Translations under genes and position numbers: made by a program
In this document: positions 1-8,537 of the stretch, one piece after another
Layout of the letters: every line of letters begins with the position of its first letter
Position numbering within the stretch: the first letter of the stretch is position 1
Assembly: GCA_001938995.1 (NCBI GenBank)
Contig: MKZN01000001.1
Coordinates: 1 to 64,000 of the forward strand
Origin: Bacillus pumilus
GTDB lineage: Bacteria > Bacillota > Bacilli > Bacillales > Bacillaceae
DNA: 64,000 nt
Direction of reading: 5' to 3'
The notes under the pieces: model-generated
Database searches by the model: none
What the model saw: only the letters and a program-made list of their open reading frames with translations
What the model was told of the DNA's origin: nothing

Positions 1-32
1 ACTTCAACCGAATAACTCACTCTTGTCCCCAT
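1..32 (-). CDS. IS3-family transposase OrfA, N-terminal end only
   Basis: A minus-strand ATG at 32 follows GGAGGTG with about 9 bases of spacing and opens MGTRVSYSVEV, then runs off the window. This matches the usual start of the helix-turn-helix OrfA subunit of Bacillus IS3-family elements, which binds the terminal repeats and is fused to the OrfB integrase by frameshifting. Only 10 complete codons are visible, so the call depends on that opening and on the IS end at 111-128. Confidence 0.6.
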   Translation of the reverse strand, partial: MGTRVSYSVE

Positions 33-128
33 AGAAAAAACACCTCCACGTCTTATTTCGGATAACAACTATCCGTTTTCAAACTTGAAGGTGTTTTTTA
101 TTTGTCTCATCTTATGGGGTCAGTCCCA
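1..128 (-). mobile_element. End of an IS3-family insertion sequence (left part outside window)
   Basis: Read on the minus strand, positions 128-111 give TGGGACTGACCCCATAAG, beginning with the TG typical of IS3-family ends. A short leader, a hairpin-like ACACCT/AGGTGT pair and a GGAGGTG ribosome site (42-48) follow, then an ATG at 32. The boundary near 128 is where hydrolase-like coding sequence resumes. Only about 128 bases are visible, so the other end and any target duplication cannot be checked. Confidence 0.72.
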
Positions 129-435
129 ACTAGAGGGACTCTTTTTTCTCGCTGCCTATCCAGCCTCAGACGCTCTCAAGCAGACATCCTTTCAAGTACT
201 GTCTATATCAGGTGAAAAGGATGGACTAGCGACACAAGATAAGATAGAGCAGTCCAAAGAGCAGTTGCCGAAACAAACGGTGTATCATGAAATAAAAGGC
301 GGTAACCATGCACAATTTGGCATGTACGGTCAACAAAAAGGAGATCTACCGGCTGACATACAAGCCATTACACAGCAAAAAGACATCCTCCAAACCATGC
401 TCGATTGGTTAAAGCCCGCAAAAAAGCTCCCTTAA
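129..435 (+). pseudogene. Alpha/beta hydrolase, C-terminal remnant cut by an IS
   Basis: From about 130 the plus frame reads LEGLFFLAAYPASD and continues for about 100 residues. It includes SGEKDGL (the loop carrying the acidic residue of the triad) and GGNHAQFG (the catalytic His), which is the C-terminal half of an alpha/beta hydrolase of the dienelactone-hydrolase-like kind. The start, the oxyanion hole and the nucleophile Ser are missing. The 15 codons upstream (85-129) are IS-end sequence read in frame, so the apparent ATG at 85 is not the original start. The stop (433-435) lies in a terminator hairpin shared with the convergent peptidase gene. The natural substrate cannot be told. Confidence 0.75.
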
Positions 436-445
436 AGGGAGCTTT
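423..445. terminator. Bidirectional terminator between hydrolase remnant and oligopeptidase
   Basis: AAAGCTCCCTT pairs with AAGGGAGCTTT, with T-rich sequence on both sides, so it can end transcription from either direction. Confidence 0.75.
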
Positions 446-447
446 CA

Positions 448-2244
448 TTATTTTTTCGCCGTCACGGCTAAAAACTCTTCAGCATCTGCAACAGCCAAAG
501 ACATGGCTTCTTCCCAAAAAGCTTTTTGAGTTAGATCTACGCCGAGATGCTTATATGCGAGATCTTCTACAGTCATCGATGCGGTATCTTTTAATAGCGC
601 GATATATTTTTCTTCAAATGATGATCCCGCCTGGCGAGCTTTTGCATAGATGCCTAACGAGAACATGTAGCCAAATGTATAGGGGAAATTATAAAACGGA
701 ACACCTGTAATGTGGAAGTGTAACTTAGATGCCCAGAAATGCGGATGGTACTCATCTAATGAGTCACCAAATGCTTCCCTTTGTGCTTCTACCATGAGCT
801 CATTCAAGCGTTCAGCTGGCACTTCTCCTTGTTTCCGCTCTTCATAAAAGCGCTGTTCAAATAAGAAGCGTGATTGTATATTCATAAAGAATGCAACACT
901 CCGCTGCAACTTATCTTCCAACAAGCTTAGATGCTCTTCTTCATTGGCAGCCTCTTTTAACGAAGCATCCGCCACAATCATTTCTGCGAACGTCGAAGCT
1001 GTTTCAGCTACATTCATCGCATATTTACGATTTAGCATACGAACATCTTGCATGACTTCCTGATGAAACGAGTGACCAAGCTCATGCGCCAATGTCGCAA
1101 CATTGGACGGACTGCCTGAGAACGTCATAAAAATGCGCGATTCTCCGCTATCAGGGAAATTTGTACAGAATCCGCCGACTCGTTTGTTCGGGCGATCTTC
1201 TGCTTCTATCCAGCGTTCATTAAATGCTTTTTCAGTAAAAGCAGCAAGCTTCTCTCCAAATCCAGCAAAATGTTTAATAATAAACGCAGCTGCATCTTCA
1301 TAAGGATACGTTTTCGTTTCGCTTCCGATAGGTGCACCGACATCGAACCAACTCAGTTTGTCGACACCTAGCATGTCTGCTTTTCGATGTAAGTAGTCAA
1401 TAAACGGCTGTTTATGATCATCAATCACAGACCACATCGCATCAAGGGTTTCTTGTTTCATCCGGCAAATATCCAGCGGCTCTTTTAAAATATGGTCCCA
1501 ACCTCTTGCTTCATACACTTGTAAACGGAAACCAGCAAGATGATTGAGGGTACTTGCAAATAAATGTTCATCCTGCGTCCATGCATGCTCTAAATTATGA
1601 TAAACAGCCTTTCTCACTTCACGATCTGAATCATCCATTGCGTTTTCTGCCTGACCGACTGAAATCATGTGTGTTTCACCATGTTGCTCAAATGGAATTG
1701 TAATCTTATTCACTAAACTAGAATAAAGCTCCTCCCACGCATAATATCCATCTACAGCTAGTGTTTGAATCAATGTTTCCTGTTCAACAGGCAATTGATC
1801 TTTTACACGCTCTCTTCGTTCATTTAATATGTAACGAATATCTGAAAAAGCTTCAGAATCCATCCAATCACCCCACTTGTTTGTAGGGATTGAGGCAAGC
1901 GATTGATCAAGTAACGTAAGAATTGTCCCTAATTCAGCACCCAGCTTGGCAATCATTCCTCGCAGACTGCCCGCTCTCATATCTTTAGTATTTTGAGATT
2001 GCAGACAAGATACGAATGAGCCTGCTTGAGACAGCTTTTTATAGGTGGTTTCGTATGTCTCAAGAACAGAGGTTAAAGTGTTTTCAACCTGTGGTTTTTC
2101 TTTTGAAAAGGTTTCGACCTTTTGGCGTAATTCATCTAACAGCTGCTGAATGGTTTGTAAATAGTTCATAAACTCTTGAGATGAGCTGCCGCCCTTGAAA
2201 AAATCATTTAAATCCCACGTCTCATGTAATGGTGTTAATCCCAA
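448..2244 (-). CDS. M3-family oligoendopeptidase (PepF/YusX type)
   Basis: Cytoplasmic zinc metallopeptidase expected to cleave short peptides. The catalytic HELGH sits near residue 387 (ATLAHELGHSFH), with a downstream Glu-containing helix (NVAETASTFAEM) giving the third zinc ligand; the N-terminal half is the helical M3 fold. About 598 residues, normal for the family. I chose the TTG at 2244 because an AAAGGGGG ribosome site lies about 7 bases upstream; the frame is open to an ATG at 2277, which has no ribosome site. The gene converges on the hydrolase remnant and lies downstream of prfB, from which a terminator separates it. Which peptidase of this family it equals in B. subtilis (YusX or PepF) is not settled from sequence alone. 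Confidence 0.88.
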   Translation of the reverse strand: MGLTPLHETWDLNDFFKGGSSSQEFMNYLQTIQQLLDELRQKVETFSKEKPQVENTLTSVLETYETTYKKLSQAGSFVSCLQSQNTKDMRAGSLRGMIAKLGAELGTILTLLDQSLASIPTNKWGDWMDSEAFSDIRYILNERRERVKDQLPVEQETLIQTLAVDGYYAWEELYSSLVNKITIPFEQHGETHMISVGQAENAMDDSDREVRKAVYHNLEHAWTQDEHLFASTLNHLAGFRLQVYEARGWDHILKEPLDICRMKQETLDAMWSVIDDHKQPFIDYLHRKADMLGVDKLSWFDVGAPIGSETKTYPYEDAAAFIIKHFAGFGEKLAAFTEKAFNERWIEAEDRPNKRVGGFCTNFPDSGESRIFMTFSGSPSNVATLAHELGHSFHQEVMQDVRMLNRKYAMNVAETASTFAEMIVADASLKEAANEEEHLSLLEDKLQRSVAFFMNIQSRFLFEQRFYEERKQGEVPAERLNELMVEAQREAFGDSLDEYHPHFWASKLHFHITGVPFYNFPYTFGYMFSLGIYAKARQAGSSFEEKYIALLKDTASMTVEDLAYKHLGVDLTQKAFWEEAMSLAVADAEEFLAVTAKK

Positions 2245-2345
2245 AGTATTTCCCCCTTTATTTGCTATTTTCATCATACAAAGGATATAGAGTCAGTATG
2301 TCGTATGTATTCCTTTATATTCATTATATTTTCTCACAATTAAAA

Positions 2346-2368
2346 AAACCCGGCAAGAAGCCGAGTTT
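2346..2368 (-). terminator. prfB terminator
   Basis: On the minus strand AAACTCGGC / GCCGGGTTT form a 9-bp stem followed by a T run, directly after the prfB stop. Confidence 0.8.
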
Positions 2369-3470
2369 TTATGATAATTTCGAACGTAAATACGCATCAA
2401 TGAATGAATCTAATTCTCCATCCATGACCGCTTGCACATTCCCCATCTCCGTATTGGTTCGATGGTCTTTGACAAGTGAATATGGGTGGAAGACATATGA
2501 ACGAATTTGACTACCCCAGCCAATTTCCTTCTGTTCGCCTCTGATTTCATCCAGTTCCGCCTGCTGTTCTTCGATCCGTCTTTGATACAGTTTCGATTTC
2601 ATCATTTTCATCGCACGATCTCTGTTTTTAATTTGTGATCTTTCCGTTTGACATGTCACCACAACATTTGTTGGGATATGTGTGATACGAACGGCTGAAT
2701 CCGTCGTATTGACATGCTGACCACCTGCACCACTTGCCCGATACGTATCTACCTTAATGTCTTCTGTGCGAATGTCAATATCAATCTCTTCATTGAATTC
2801 TGGCATCACATCACAGGACACAAAGGATGTATGTCGACGTCCAGATGAATCAAAAGGAGAAATACGGACCAAACGGTGGACGCCCTTTTCTGCTTTCAAA
2901 TATCCATAAGCATTATGCCCTTTGATCAGCAATGTCACCGACTTAATCCCTGCTTCATCACCAGGAAGATAATCAAGGGTTTCGACCTTAAAGCCTCTGT
3001 GTTCTGCCCAGCGCGTGTACATTCTCAGCAGCATAGAACCCCAATCCTGTGATTCCGTCCCGCCTGCCCCAGGGTGAAGTTCAAGAATGGCATTGTTTTT
3101 GTCGTACGGTTCGCTTAAAAGAAGCTGTAATTCAAACTCATTAAACTGTTTCGTTACATTTTTCAGCTCTTTTTCTAGCTCTTCATGAAGATCTCCATCA
3201 TAGTCTTCCTTTAATAAGTCATGTGTCATTTGCAGCTCTTCATGTGATTCACTTAGCTCGTGATATGAATTCACATAATCCTTTAATGCATTGGCTTCAT
3301 TGATGACAACCTGCGCCTGCTGCTGATCGTTCCAAAAATCAGCCTCTGACATTTTCGCTTCAAGTTCAGCGATTTTGGCTTCTTTTGTTTCGAGGTCAAA
3401 GAGACCCCCTAAAATCAGCTAGCCTGCTAGCCATATTTTCAAGCTCTTGTCTAATTTCTACTAATTCCAT
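2369..3470 (-). CDS. prfB: Peptide chain release factor 2 (programmed +1 frameshift)
   Basis: RF2 recognises UAA and UGA stops and triggers peptidyl-tRNA hydrolysis. The ATG at 3470 gives 24 codons ending ...ADFRGSL, then an in-frame TGA at 3398-3396. A +1 shift at CTT TGA C continues as [16 protein letters not shown] to the stop at 2369, for 366 residues in total, the normal length. The stop-recognition SPF motif lies near residue 206 and the catalytic GGQ (AGGQHVN) near 250. The gene follows secA, as in B. subtilis. The shift is an autoregulatory device, not damage: low RF2 slows UGA termination and lets the shift occur. Confidence 0.97.
3395..3410 (-). promoter_or_regulatory. prfB programmed frameshift site
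   Basis: Minus-strand AGGGGG (3410-3405) acts as an internal Shine-Dalgarno sequence just upstream of the slippery CTTTGAC (3401-3395). This is the arrangement conserved across bacterial prfB genes. Confidence 0.96.
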
Positions 3471-3513
3471 ATTCTTCCTTCACCTCATAGATGTATGGGG
3501 GCCAACATGAATA

Positions 3514-3535
3514 GAAAGAGGTTTTCACCTCTTTC
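3514..3535 (-). terminator. Hairpin between secA and prfB
   Basis: GAAAGAGGT and ACCTCTTTC form a 9-bp stem with a 4-base loop. The following T tract on the minus strand is poor, so it may be a partial terminator or an mRNA processing/stability hairpin within a secA-prfB unit. Confidence 0.55.
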
Positions 3536-3541
3536 CATTAC

Positions 3542-6067
3542 TTATTCTGTCTTCCCATGACAATTTTTATATTTTTTGCCGCTTCCGCAGTGACATGGTG
3601 CATTTCGTCCAATATCCACGACTTTACGAACTGGCTTCTTTTTCACCGTTTTCTCCTCATCACCATCTTGTGGCTGATGAGCAGTGGTTTGACCTTGAAC
3701 GACTTCTTCACGTTCTAGGTTGTTTTGAATCTCAGATTTCAAGACATATTTCGCCACATCGTCCTCGATGGAAGCAACCATATGTTCAAACATCGCAAAT
3801 CCTTCCATTTGATACTCACGAAGTGGATTCGTCTGTGCATAAGCACGCAAATGAATTCCTTGACGCAGCTGATCCATTGCATCAATATGATCCATCCATT
3901 TAGAATCTACTGCACGAAGTACGATGACTTTTTCAAATTCACGCATTTGTTCATCGCCAAACGCTTCTTCTTTTGCATCGTATTTCTCTTTAATACGATC
4001 CATGATAAAGGAAGTGATTTCATCTGCCTCTTTACCGAAGATATCTTTAACCGTAATGGCACCTTCGTCTAAATAGCTCGTGTTGATTAATTCAACAAGA
4101 CCATCTAGTTTCCACTCTTCTGGAAGTTCTTCTTTCGGTGTATACGATCCAACCGCTCGTTCGATAGAAGATTGAATCATATTGACCACAATAGACTTTA
4201 AGTTATCAGAATCAATGACTTCAAAGCGCTGTTTGTAAATAACTTCACGCTGTTGACGGAGTACATCATCATATTGTAGAAGTTGCTTACGAGAGTCAAA
4301 GTTATTCCCTTCAACACGCTTTTGAGAAGATTCTACTGCCTTAGACACCATTTTACTCTGAATAGGGGTAGAGTCATCCATGCCAAAACGATCAAGCATT
4401 GCCATCGTACGCTCAGCACCAAATCGGCGCATCAATTCATCTTCCATTGAAAGATAGAATTGAGTAATCCCTGGATCTCCTTGACGACCAGAACGACCAC
4501 GAAGCTGGTTATCAATACGGCGTGATTCATGACGCTCTGTCCCAATAACAGCCAGTCCACCTAGCTCTTTCACACCTTCGCCAAGCTTGATATCTGTACC
4601 ACGTCCTGCCATGTTTGTAGCAATCGTGACGGCGCCTTTATGACCAGCTTCCTCAATAATTTGTGCTTCATGCTCATGGTTTTTCGCGTTTAACACTTGA
4701 TGAGGGATGCCTTTATTTTTGAGCAACTTAGAAATGAGTTCTGATGTCTCAACAGCCACTGTTCCGACAAGAACCGGCTGACCGCTCATGTAACGCTGCG
4801 CCACATCTTCAGCAACTGCTTTGAACTTCCCATCCATTGAACGGAAAATTAAATCAGGTCTGTCATCACGAACCACTGGTTTGTTGGTTGGGATTGTGAC
4901 AACCTGCATGTTGTAAATATTTCGGAATTCTTCTTCTTCCGTTTTTGCTGTACCAGTCATACCAGACAGTTTTTCATACATACGGAAGTAGTTCTGGAAT
5001 GTAATCGTTGCAAGTGTCATGCTTTCGTTCTGCACTTCAAGGCCTTCTTTTGCCTCAATCGCTTGATGCAGCCCTTCGCTGTAACGACGGCCCTTCATTA
5101 ATCGACCTGTGAAGGAGTCAACAATGACTACTTCACCTTCTTCGACAACGTAATCAACGTCTTTTTGCATCGCAACATGTGCTTTTAGAGCCTGTGCAAT
5201 GTGGTGGTTCAGTGCCACATGTTTGACATCAAACAAGTTTTCGATGCCAAATGCTTTCTCTGCCTTTGTCATTCCGCCTTCTGTCAGTTGTACACTTTTT
5301 GTTTTAATATCATAGGTGAAATCATCTTCTACTTTTAACGTACGAACAAATGCATTTGCTTGCACATAAAGCTTCGTCGATTTCGCTGCTTGTCCAGAAA
5401 TAATCAAAGGTGTTCTCGCTTCATCAATTAAGATTGAGTCAACCTCATCTATTACTGCATAATGAAGTGGTCTTTGTACCATTTGCTCTTTGTACAGCAC
5501 CATGTTATCCCGTAAATAATCGAAGCCAAGTTCGTTATTTGTTGAGTACGTGATATCAGCAGCATACGCTTCTCTTTTTTCATCTTTGTCTAAGCTGTTT
5601 AAGTTTAAACCAACAGTTAGTCCAAGAAATTCAAAAATTTTGCCCATTTCCTGCGCATCACGGCTTGCCAAATATTCGTTGACTGTCACGATATGGACGC
5701 CTTTACCAGAAAGAGCATTTAAGTACACAGGCATCGTTGATGTCAACGTTTTACCTTCACCTGTTTTCATCTCAGAGATGTTGCCTTCATGAAGCGCAAT
5801 CCCCCCCATTAGCTGCACCTTAAATGGATACATTCCTGTCACGCGGCGAGATGCTTCGCGAACCGTTGCAAAGGCTTCAACCAATAGATCATCCACTGAC
5901 TGACCTTTTTCAAGTTTTTCTTTTAATTCAATCGTTTTATTTCGTAAAGCCTCGTCTGATAATTTTTCAAAATCTTGAGCGAGAGCTTCGATTTCATTTG
6001 CTTTTTTTTCATATCGGCTGATCGTACGTTTCGTAGGATCAAACACTTTGTTTAAAATTCCAAGCAT
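3542..6067 (-). CDS. secA: Preprotein translocase ATPase SecA
   Basis: Motor ATPase that pushes unfolded preproteins through SecYEG. The protein starts [11 protein letters not shown] and is 841 residues. The ATG at 6067 has a GAGGAG ribosome site; the frame stays open 27 codons upstream, but that stretch contains the promoter leader. Visible features are Walker A (MKTGEGKT, about residue 100), the DEAD-type [16 protein letters not shown] segment (about 205-215), helicase motifs including [14 protein letters not shown], and a C-terminal zinc site [13 protein letters not shown] that binds SecB-like partners or phospholipid. It lies between hpf and prfB, as in B. subtilis. Confidence 0.98.
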   Translation of the reverse strand: MLGILNKVFDPTKRTISRYEKKANEIEALAQDFEKLSDEALRNKTIELKEKLEKGQSVDDLLVEAFATVREASRRVTGMYPFKVQLMGGIALHEGNISEMKTGEGKTLTSTMPVYLNALSGKGVHIVTVNEYLASRDAQEMGKIFEFLGLTVGLNLNSLDKDEKREAYAADITYSTNNELGFDYLRDNMVLYKEQMVQRPLHYAVIDEVDSILIDEARTPLIISGQAAKSTKLYVQANAFVRTLKVEDDFTYDIKTKSVQLTEGGMTKAEKAFGIENLFDVKHVALNHHIAQALKAHVAMQKDVDYVVEEGEVVIVDSFTGRLMKGRRYSEGLHQAIEAKEGLEVQNESMTLATITFQNYFRMYEKLSGMTGTAKTEEEEFRNIYNMQVVTIPTNKPVVRDDRPDLIFRSMDGKFKAVAEDVAQRYMSGQPVLVGTVAVETSELISKLLKNKGIPHQVLNAKNHEHEAQIIEEAGHKGAVTIATNMAGRGTDIKLGEGVKELGGLAVIGTERHESRRIDNQLRGRSGRQGDPGITQFYLSMEDELMRRFGAERTMAMLDRFGMDDSTPIQSKMVSKAVESSQKRVEGNNFDSRKQLLQYDDVLRQQREVIYKQRFEVIDSDNLKSIVVNMIQSSIERAVGSYTPKEELPEEWKLDGLVELINTSYLDEGAITVKDIFGKEADEITSFIMDRIKEKYDAKEEAFGDEQMREFEKVIVLRAVDSKWMDHIDAMDQLRQGIHLRAYAQTNPLREYQMEGFAMFEHMVASIEDDVAKYVLKSEIQNNLEREEVVQGQTTAHQPQDGDEEKTVKKKPVRKVVDIGRNAPCHCGSGKKYKNCHGKTE

Positions 6068-6143
6068 ATAATAACGCTCCTCTATTCTCATGCAATTTTT
6101 CGGCATGTCCAAAAGTTTGACAAGTCCATATTTACCTACATTT

Positions 6144-6171
6144 ATCATACCATACCTTCATTGATTTCCAA
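6144..6171 (-). promoter_or_regulatory. Candidate sigma-A promoter of secA
   Basis: Minus strand TTGGAA (6171-6166), a 16-base spacer, then TATGAT (6149-6144) preceded by TGG (extended -10). This places the start of the message roughly 70 bases before the secA ATG. Confidence 0.6.
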
Positions 6172-6196
6172 AGAATTTGTCATGATTTAGGACAAA

Positions 6197-6225
6197 AAAT
6201 CCGCCCCTCGAAAAGGAGCGGATTT
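6197..6225 (-). terminator. hpf terminator
   Basis: AAATCCGC and GCGGATTT arms (with an additional CC/GG pair) followed by TTTTTG on the minus strand. Confidence 0.8.
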
Positions 6226-6265
6226 GCGTTATTTATCGTGTTTTCCAATCAATCGAAGCTCAAGT

Positions 6266-6829
6266 TTAAGCGGTTGGCTCAATGAGTCCATATTTGCCGT
6301 CATTTCGGCGATAAACCACATTGGTCAAATTTGTCTCGGCATTTGTGAAGACAAAGAAACTGTGACCTAACAGGTTCATTTGAAGAATCGCCTCTTCGCT
6401 ATCCATTGGTTTTAAATTGAACCGTTTTTGCCTAACGATTTCTGTTTCATCAATTTCCTCATCATCTTGAACCGCTACATCAGCAAGACCATTTCCTCCA
6501 GCAAATAAATGCTTTTTCACACCTTGCTCTCGGAATTTGCGGTTTACTTTTGTTTTGTGTTTTCTAATTTGACGTTCTAATTTACTAGCTGCTAGGTCTA
6601 CTGCATTGTACATATCCTCGTTATGCACCTCAGCTCTAAGTGCTAGATCAGTCATTGGAATGGTGACCTCAACTTTCGATTCTTGATCGTTGTAAAACTT
6701 TAAGTTCACGTTGACTGAAGCATCGATATCTGACTCAAAATAACGCTCCAGCTTTCCAATTTTTTTCTCGACATGATCTCTTAGTGCAGGTGTTACTTCG
6801 ATATTTTCTCCTCTAACATTGTAATTCAT
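6266..6829 (-). CDS. hpf: Long-form ribosome hibernation promoting factor
   Basis: Dimerises 70S ribosomes into inactive 100S particles in stationary phase and stress. At 187 residues this is the long form. The N-terminal ribosome-binding domain (1 to about 100, starting MNYNVRGENIEVTPALRDHV) is rich in Lys/Arg (KLERQIRKHKTKVNRKFREQ). After an acidic linker (about 120-130) comes the C-terminal dimerisation domain (KPMDSEEAILQMNLLGHSFFVF). The start has an AAAGGAGG site. It is the yvyD/hpf gene of B. subtilis, in the same position between the flagellar genes and secA. A sigma-B-like promoter lies upstream, in keeping with stress induction. Confidence 0.96.
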   Translation of the reverse strand: MNYNVRGENIEVTPALRDHVEKKIGKLERYFESDIDASVNVNLKFYNDQESKVEVTIPMTDLALRAEVHNEDMYNAVDLAASKLERQIRKHKTKVNRKFREQGVKKHLFAGGNGLADVAVQDDEEIDETEIVRQKRFNLKPMDSEEAILQMNLLGHSFFVFTNAETNLTNVVYRRNDGKYGLIEPTA

Positions 6830-6877
6830 GTAAAGAACGCCTCCTTTAAAATTAAGGATATGTAAACCTATTTCTAC

Positions 6878-6904
6878 TTTTCCCCCTTTTTCTCCTGCTC
6901 AAAC
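6878..6904 (-). promoter_or_regulatory. Candidate sigma-B promoter of hpf
   Basis: Minus strand GTTTGA (6904-6899), then 12-14 bases, then a G run GGGGGAAA (6886-6879) that resembles the GGGTAT-type -10 of general-stress promoters. The B. subtilis hpf gene is sigma-B controlled, which supports the call; the exact -10 register is uncertain. Confidence 0.5.
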
Positions 6905-7384
6905 GTAAAAAAATTGTGAATTTTTATTGAAATTTGTCGAATCCTGCGGTGATTCACCTTTTGCTTGATAGGTGATGAATATATATTCGATTCAGGCATA
7001 AAAAAGACCAAACCGCCTTTATTTGTTGGAGATGTCTTAGCACCTCATGAAATTGATCTCATTGTATGTGTTCTTCAGAAAATTAAGACAACTTCATTGG
7101 CAGAAGCTACTGATTGTTCACTCCGCTGTGATGATTGAGTCCAACTCTTTGTTTCAGTTGTATTCGAGCGTATTCAATCGTATGTGTTTCTTGTTCGGTA
7201 CGCTGAATGGAGGAGGGGTGTTGCGTTCTATTTGATACTGATCCGGTTGGTTGAGGTATGATACAGTTCATTTTTAGGGTTTCGCAGAATGGGGCAATCT
7301 ATTTTGATCTCATGTGAACCCTCGATGACGGATACACTTTACACCTATGACAATAGGTCTCATCCATTCTTCCACATCATCCTA
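6905..7384. other. Long non-coding-looking stretch upstream of hpf
   Basis: About 480 bases between the hpf promoter and the fliT-coupled gene. No terminator follows the latter gene. The only frame I can see is a 54-codon minus-strand ORF (ATG at 7271, TAG at 7107-7109; opens MNCIIPQPTGSVSN) without a ribosome site. It could be a decayed gene, a leader or a small RNA locus; nothing decides. Confidence 0.4.
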
Positions 7385-7774
7385 TTAATGAATGACATAC
7401 GGTCTCATACAGGCATGAATTTCACCCATCCATTGACTATATTCGGGTATAAAATAGACTTTCAAAAAGTTTTGGAAGTGATCCGAAGGGAAATGATAGA
7501 AAGCTAGGATATCGAAACTTAAAAAAATCTGATCAAATGAACGAATCGTCTGGGCAAAATGCTCATTTTTAATAATTGAAAGCAAAAGGGGGTGTGTGGT
7601 CTCTAACTGAAAGAAGGCATGGATCAGATCATTGAAGATCCGATCCCCTTCTGTTTTAGAAAAATCCATCTCAATTTCATCTAAATATGTTAAACTCTCT
7701 TCTATTGTATATAGAAGTTCATAATATGTGGTTAATAAAATATAGTCATCTGAACGATACGCCACAGGTCTCAC
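7385..7774 (-). CDS. Unknown protein, translationally coupled to fliT
   Basis: I do not recognise this 129-residue protein. It starts 4 bases after the fliT stop, either at the GTG at 7774 or at the GTG at 7765, which has AGGTGA 5 bases upstream. The sequence is soluble-looking, acidic in the first half (IEESLTYLDEIEMDFSK) and aromatic-rich (ILAFYHFPSDHFQNF), with no signal peptide or membrane segment. Its position as last gene of the fliD-fliS-fliT unit suggests a role with late flagellar export chaperones or filament assembly, but that is context only. In B. subtilis 168 I recall no counterpart of this size at this place. Confidence 0.7.
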   Translation of the reverse strand: MRPVAYRSDDYILLTTYYELLYTIEESLTYLDEIEMDFSKTEGDRIFNDLIHAFFQLETTHPLLLSIIKNEHFAQTIRSFDQIFLSFDILAFYHFPSDHFQNFLKVYFIPEYSQWMGEIHACMRPYVIH

Positions 7775-7778
7775 CTAA

Positions 7779-8120
7779 TTATTTCCGTTTATCGTAATAT
7801 ACACCGTCACTCGTCATCGGTTGGTAGGGATTTTGATAATTCTGCTGTTTCACTTTCTTTCTTTGAATGGCTTGAATATCGGCTTTAATCCCTTGTTGGA
7901 TGTCAGTTAATTGTTTGGCCATCTTCTGATCCGTTTGAATGATTTCTTTGATCTTTTCTTTCTCTGGTGTTGTCAATTCATGCTGAATGTCTCTCATCAA
8001 TTCATCACGCTCAATTAAAAAGGCATCAAAGTCTTCCACCAATGTATCACTTTGTGGATTCGCTTCTATTTCAGCAGCCATTTTTATTGTTTGGTCATAC
8101 AGTTGGTCAACAATACTCAT
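7779..8120 (-). CDS. fliT: Flagellar chaperone FliT
   Basis: Small helical chaperone thought to hold the filament cap protein FliD before export. The start [10 protein letters not shown] at 8120 overlaps the fliS stop as ATGA and has a GGGGGA site; the open frame upstream is fliS antisense of frame. It has 113 residues, mostly helical and charged, with a tail [18 protein letters not shown]. Identification rests on position after fliD-fliS, size and the helical character, since FliT sequences diverge quickly. Confidence 0.85.
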   Translation of the reverse strand: MSIVDQLYDQTIKMAAEIEANPQSDTLVEDFDAFLIERDELMRDIQHELTTPEKEKIKEIIQTDQKMAKQLTDIQQGIKADIQAIQRKKVKQQNYQNPYQPMTSDGVYYDKRK

Positions 8121-8521
8121 AGAGATCCCCCAATGGATTGGTGGCGGCCTCTTCGATCTGTTTGAATGACTTCCTTCCATGCATCCCGGAAATCAATCAC
8201 ATATTGTTCCACCTCGTTGAGTATCTCTCCATCATTCTGTAGATTCGCATCAATCAGTCTACGATAGATGTAATCATACATACTCGCCATACTCTTAGAT
8301 ACATCATAGGTGCGATTTAATGTGACATTTAATTCTTGAATGATGTTTTGAGCCTTTTTCAGATTCAAATTTCTCATTTCAGCATCGTCTTGTAGAATGG
8401 CATGCTTTGATAATCTGATAAATTTTAAGCACCCTTCATAAAGCATCAGCGTCAACTCGGCTGGTGTTGCTGTCTCAATAGAATTTTTCTGATAGGCGGC
8501 ATAAGGATTCTGAATTGCCAT
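8117..8521 (-). CDS. fliS: Flagellin export chaperone FliS
   Basis: Binds unpolymerised flagellin and keeps it export-competent; in Bacillus it also works with the FliW-CsrA switch. The protein has 134 residues and opens [30 protein letters not shown], the standard FliS N-terminus, followed by a four-helix body. Its stop overlaps the fliT start (ATGA). It follows fliD by 16 bases in a common operon. Confidence 0.96.
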   Translation of the reverse strand: MAIQNPYAAYQKNSIETATPAELTLMLYEGCLKFIRLSKHAILQDDAEMRNLNLKKAQNIIQELNVTLNRTYDVSKSMASMYDYIYRRLIDANLQNDGEILNEVEQYVIDFRDAWKEVIQTDRRGRHQSIGGSL

Positions 8522-8537
8522 ATGTTATAAACCTCCA

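Noticed and set aside
85-129. ATG at 85 as true start of the hydrolase
   Set aside because: The first 15 codons are the IS end read in frame; no ribosome site is present.
405-710. Plus-strand 101-residue frame over the end of the oligopeptidase gene
   Set aside because: Antisense to a clear M3 peptidase and crosses a terminator.
3725-4072. Plus-strand 115-residue frame in secA
   Set aside because: Antisense shadow of a strongly conserved gene.
7047-7235. Plus-strand 62-residue frame upstream of hpf
   Set aside because: No ribosome site, composition not protein-like, opposite to all neighbours.
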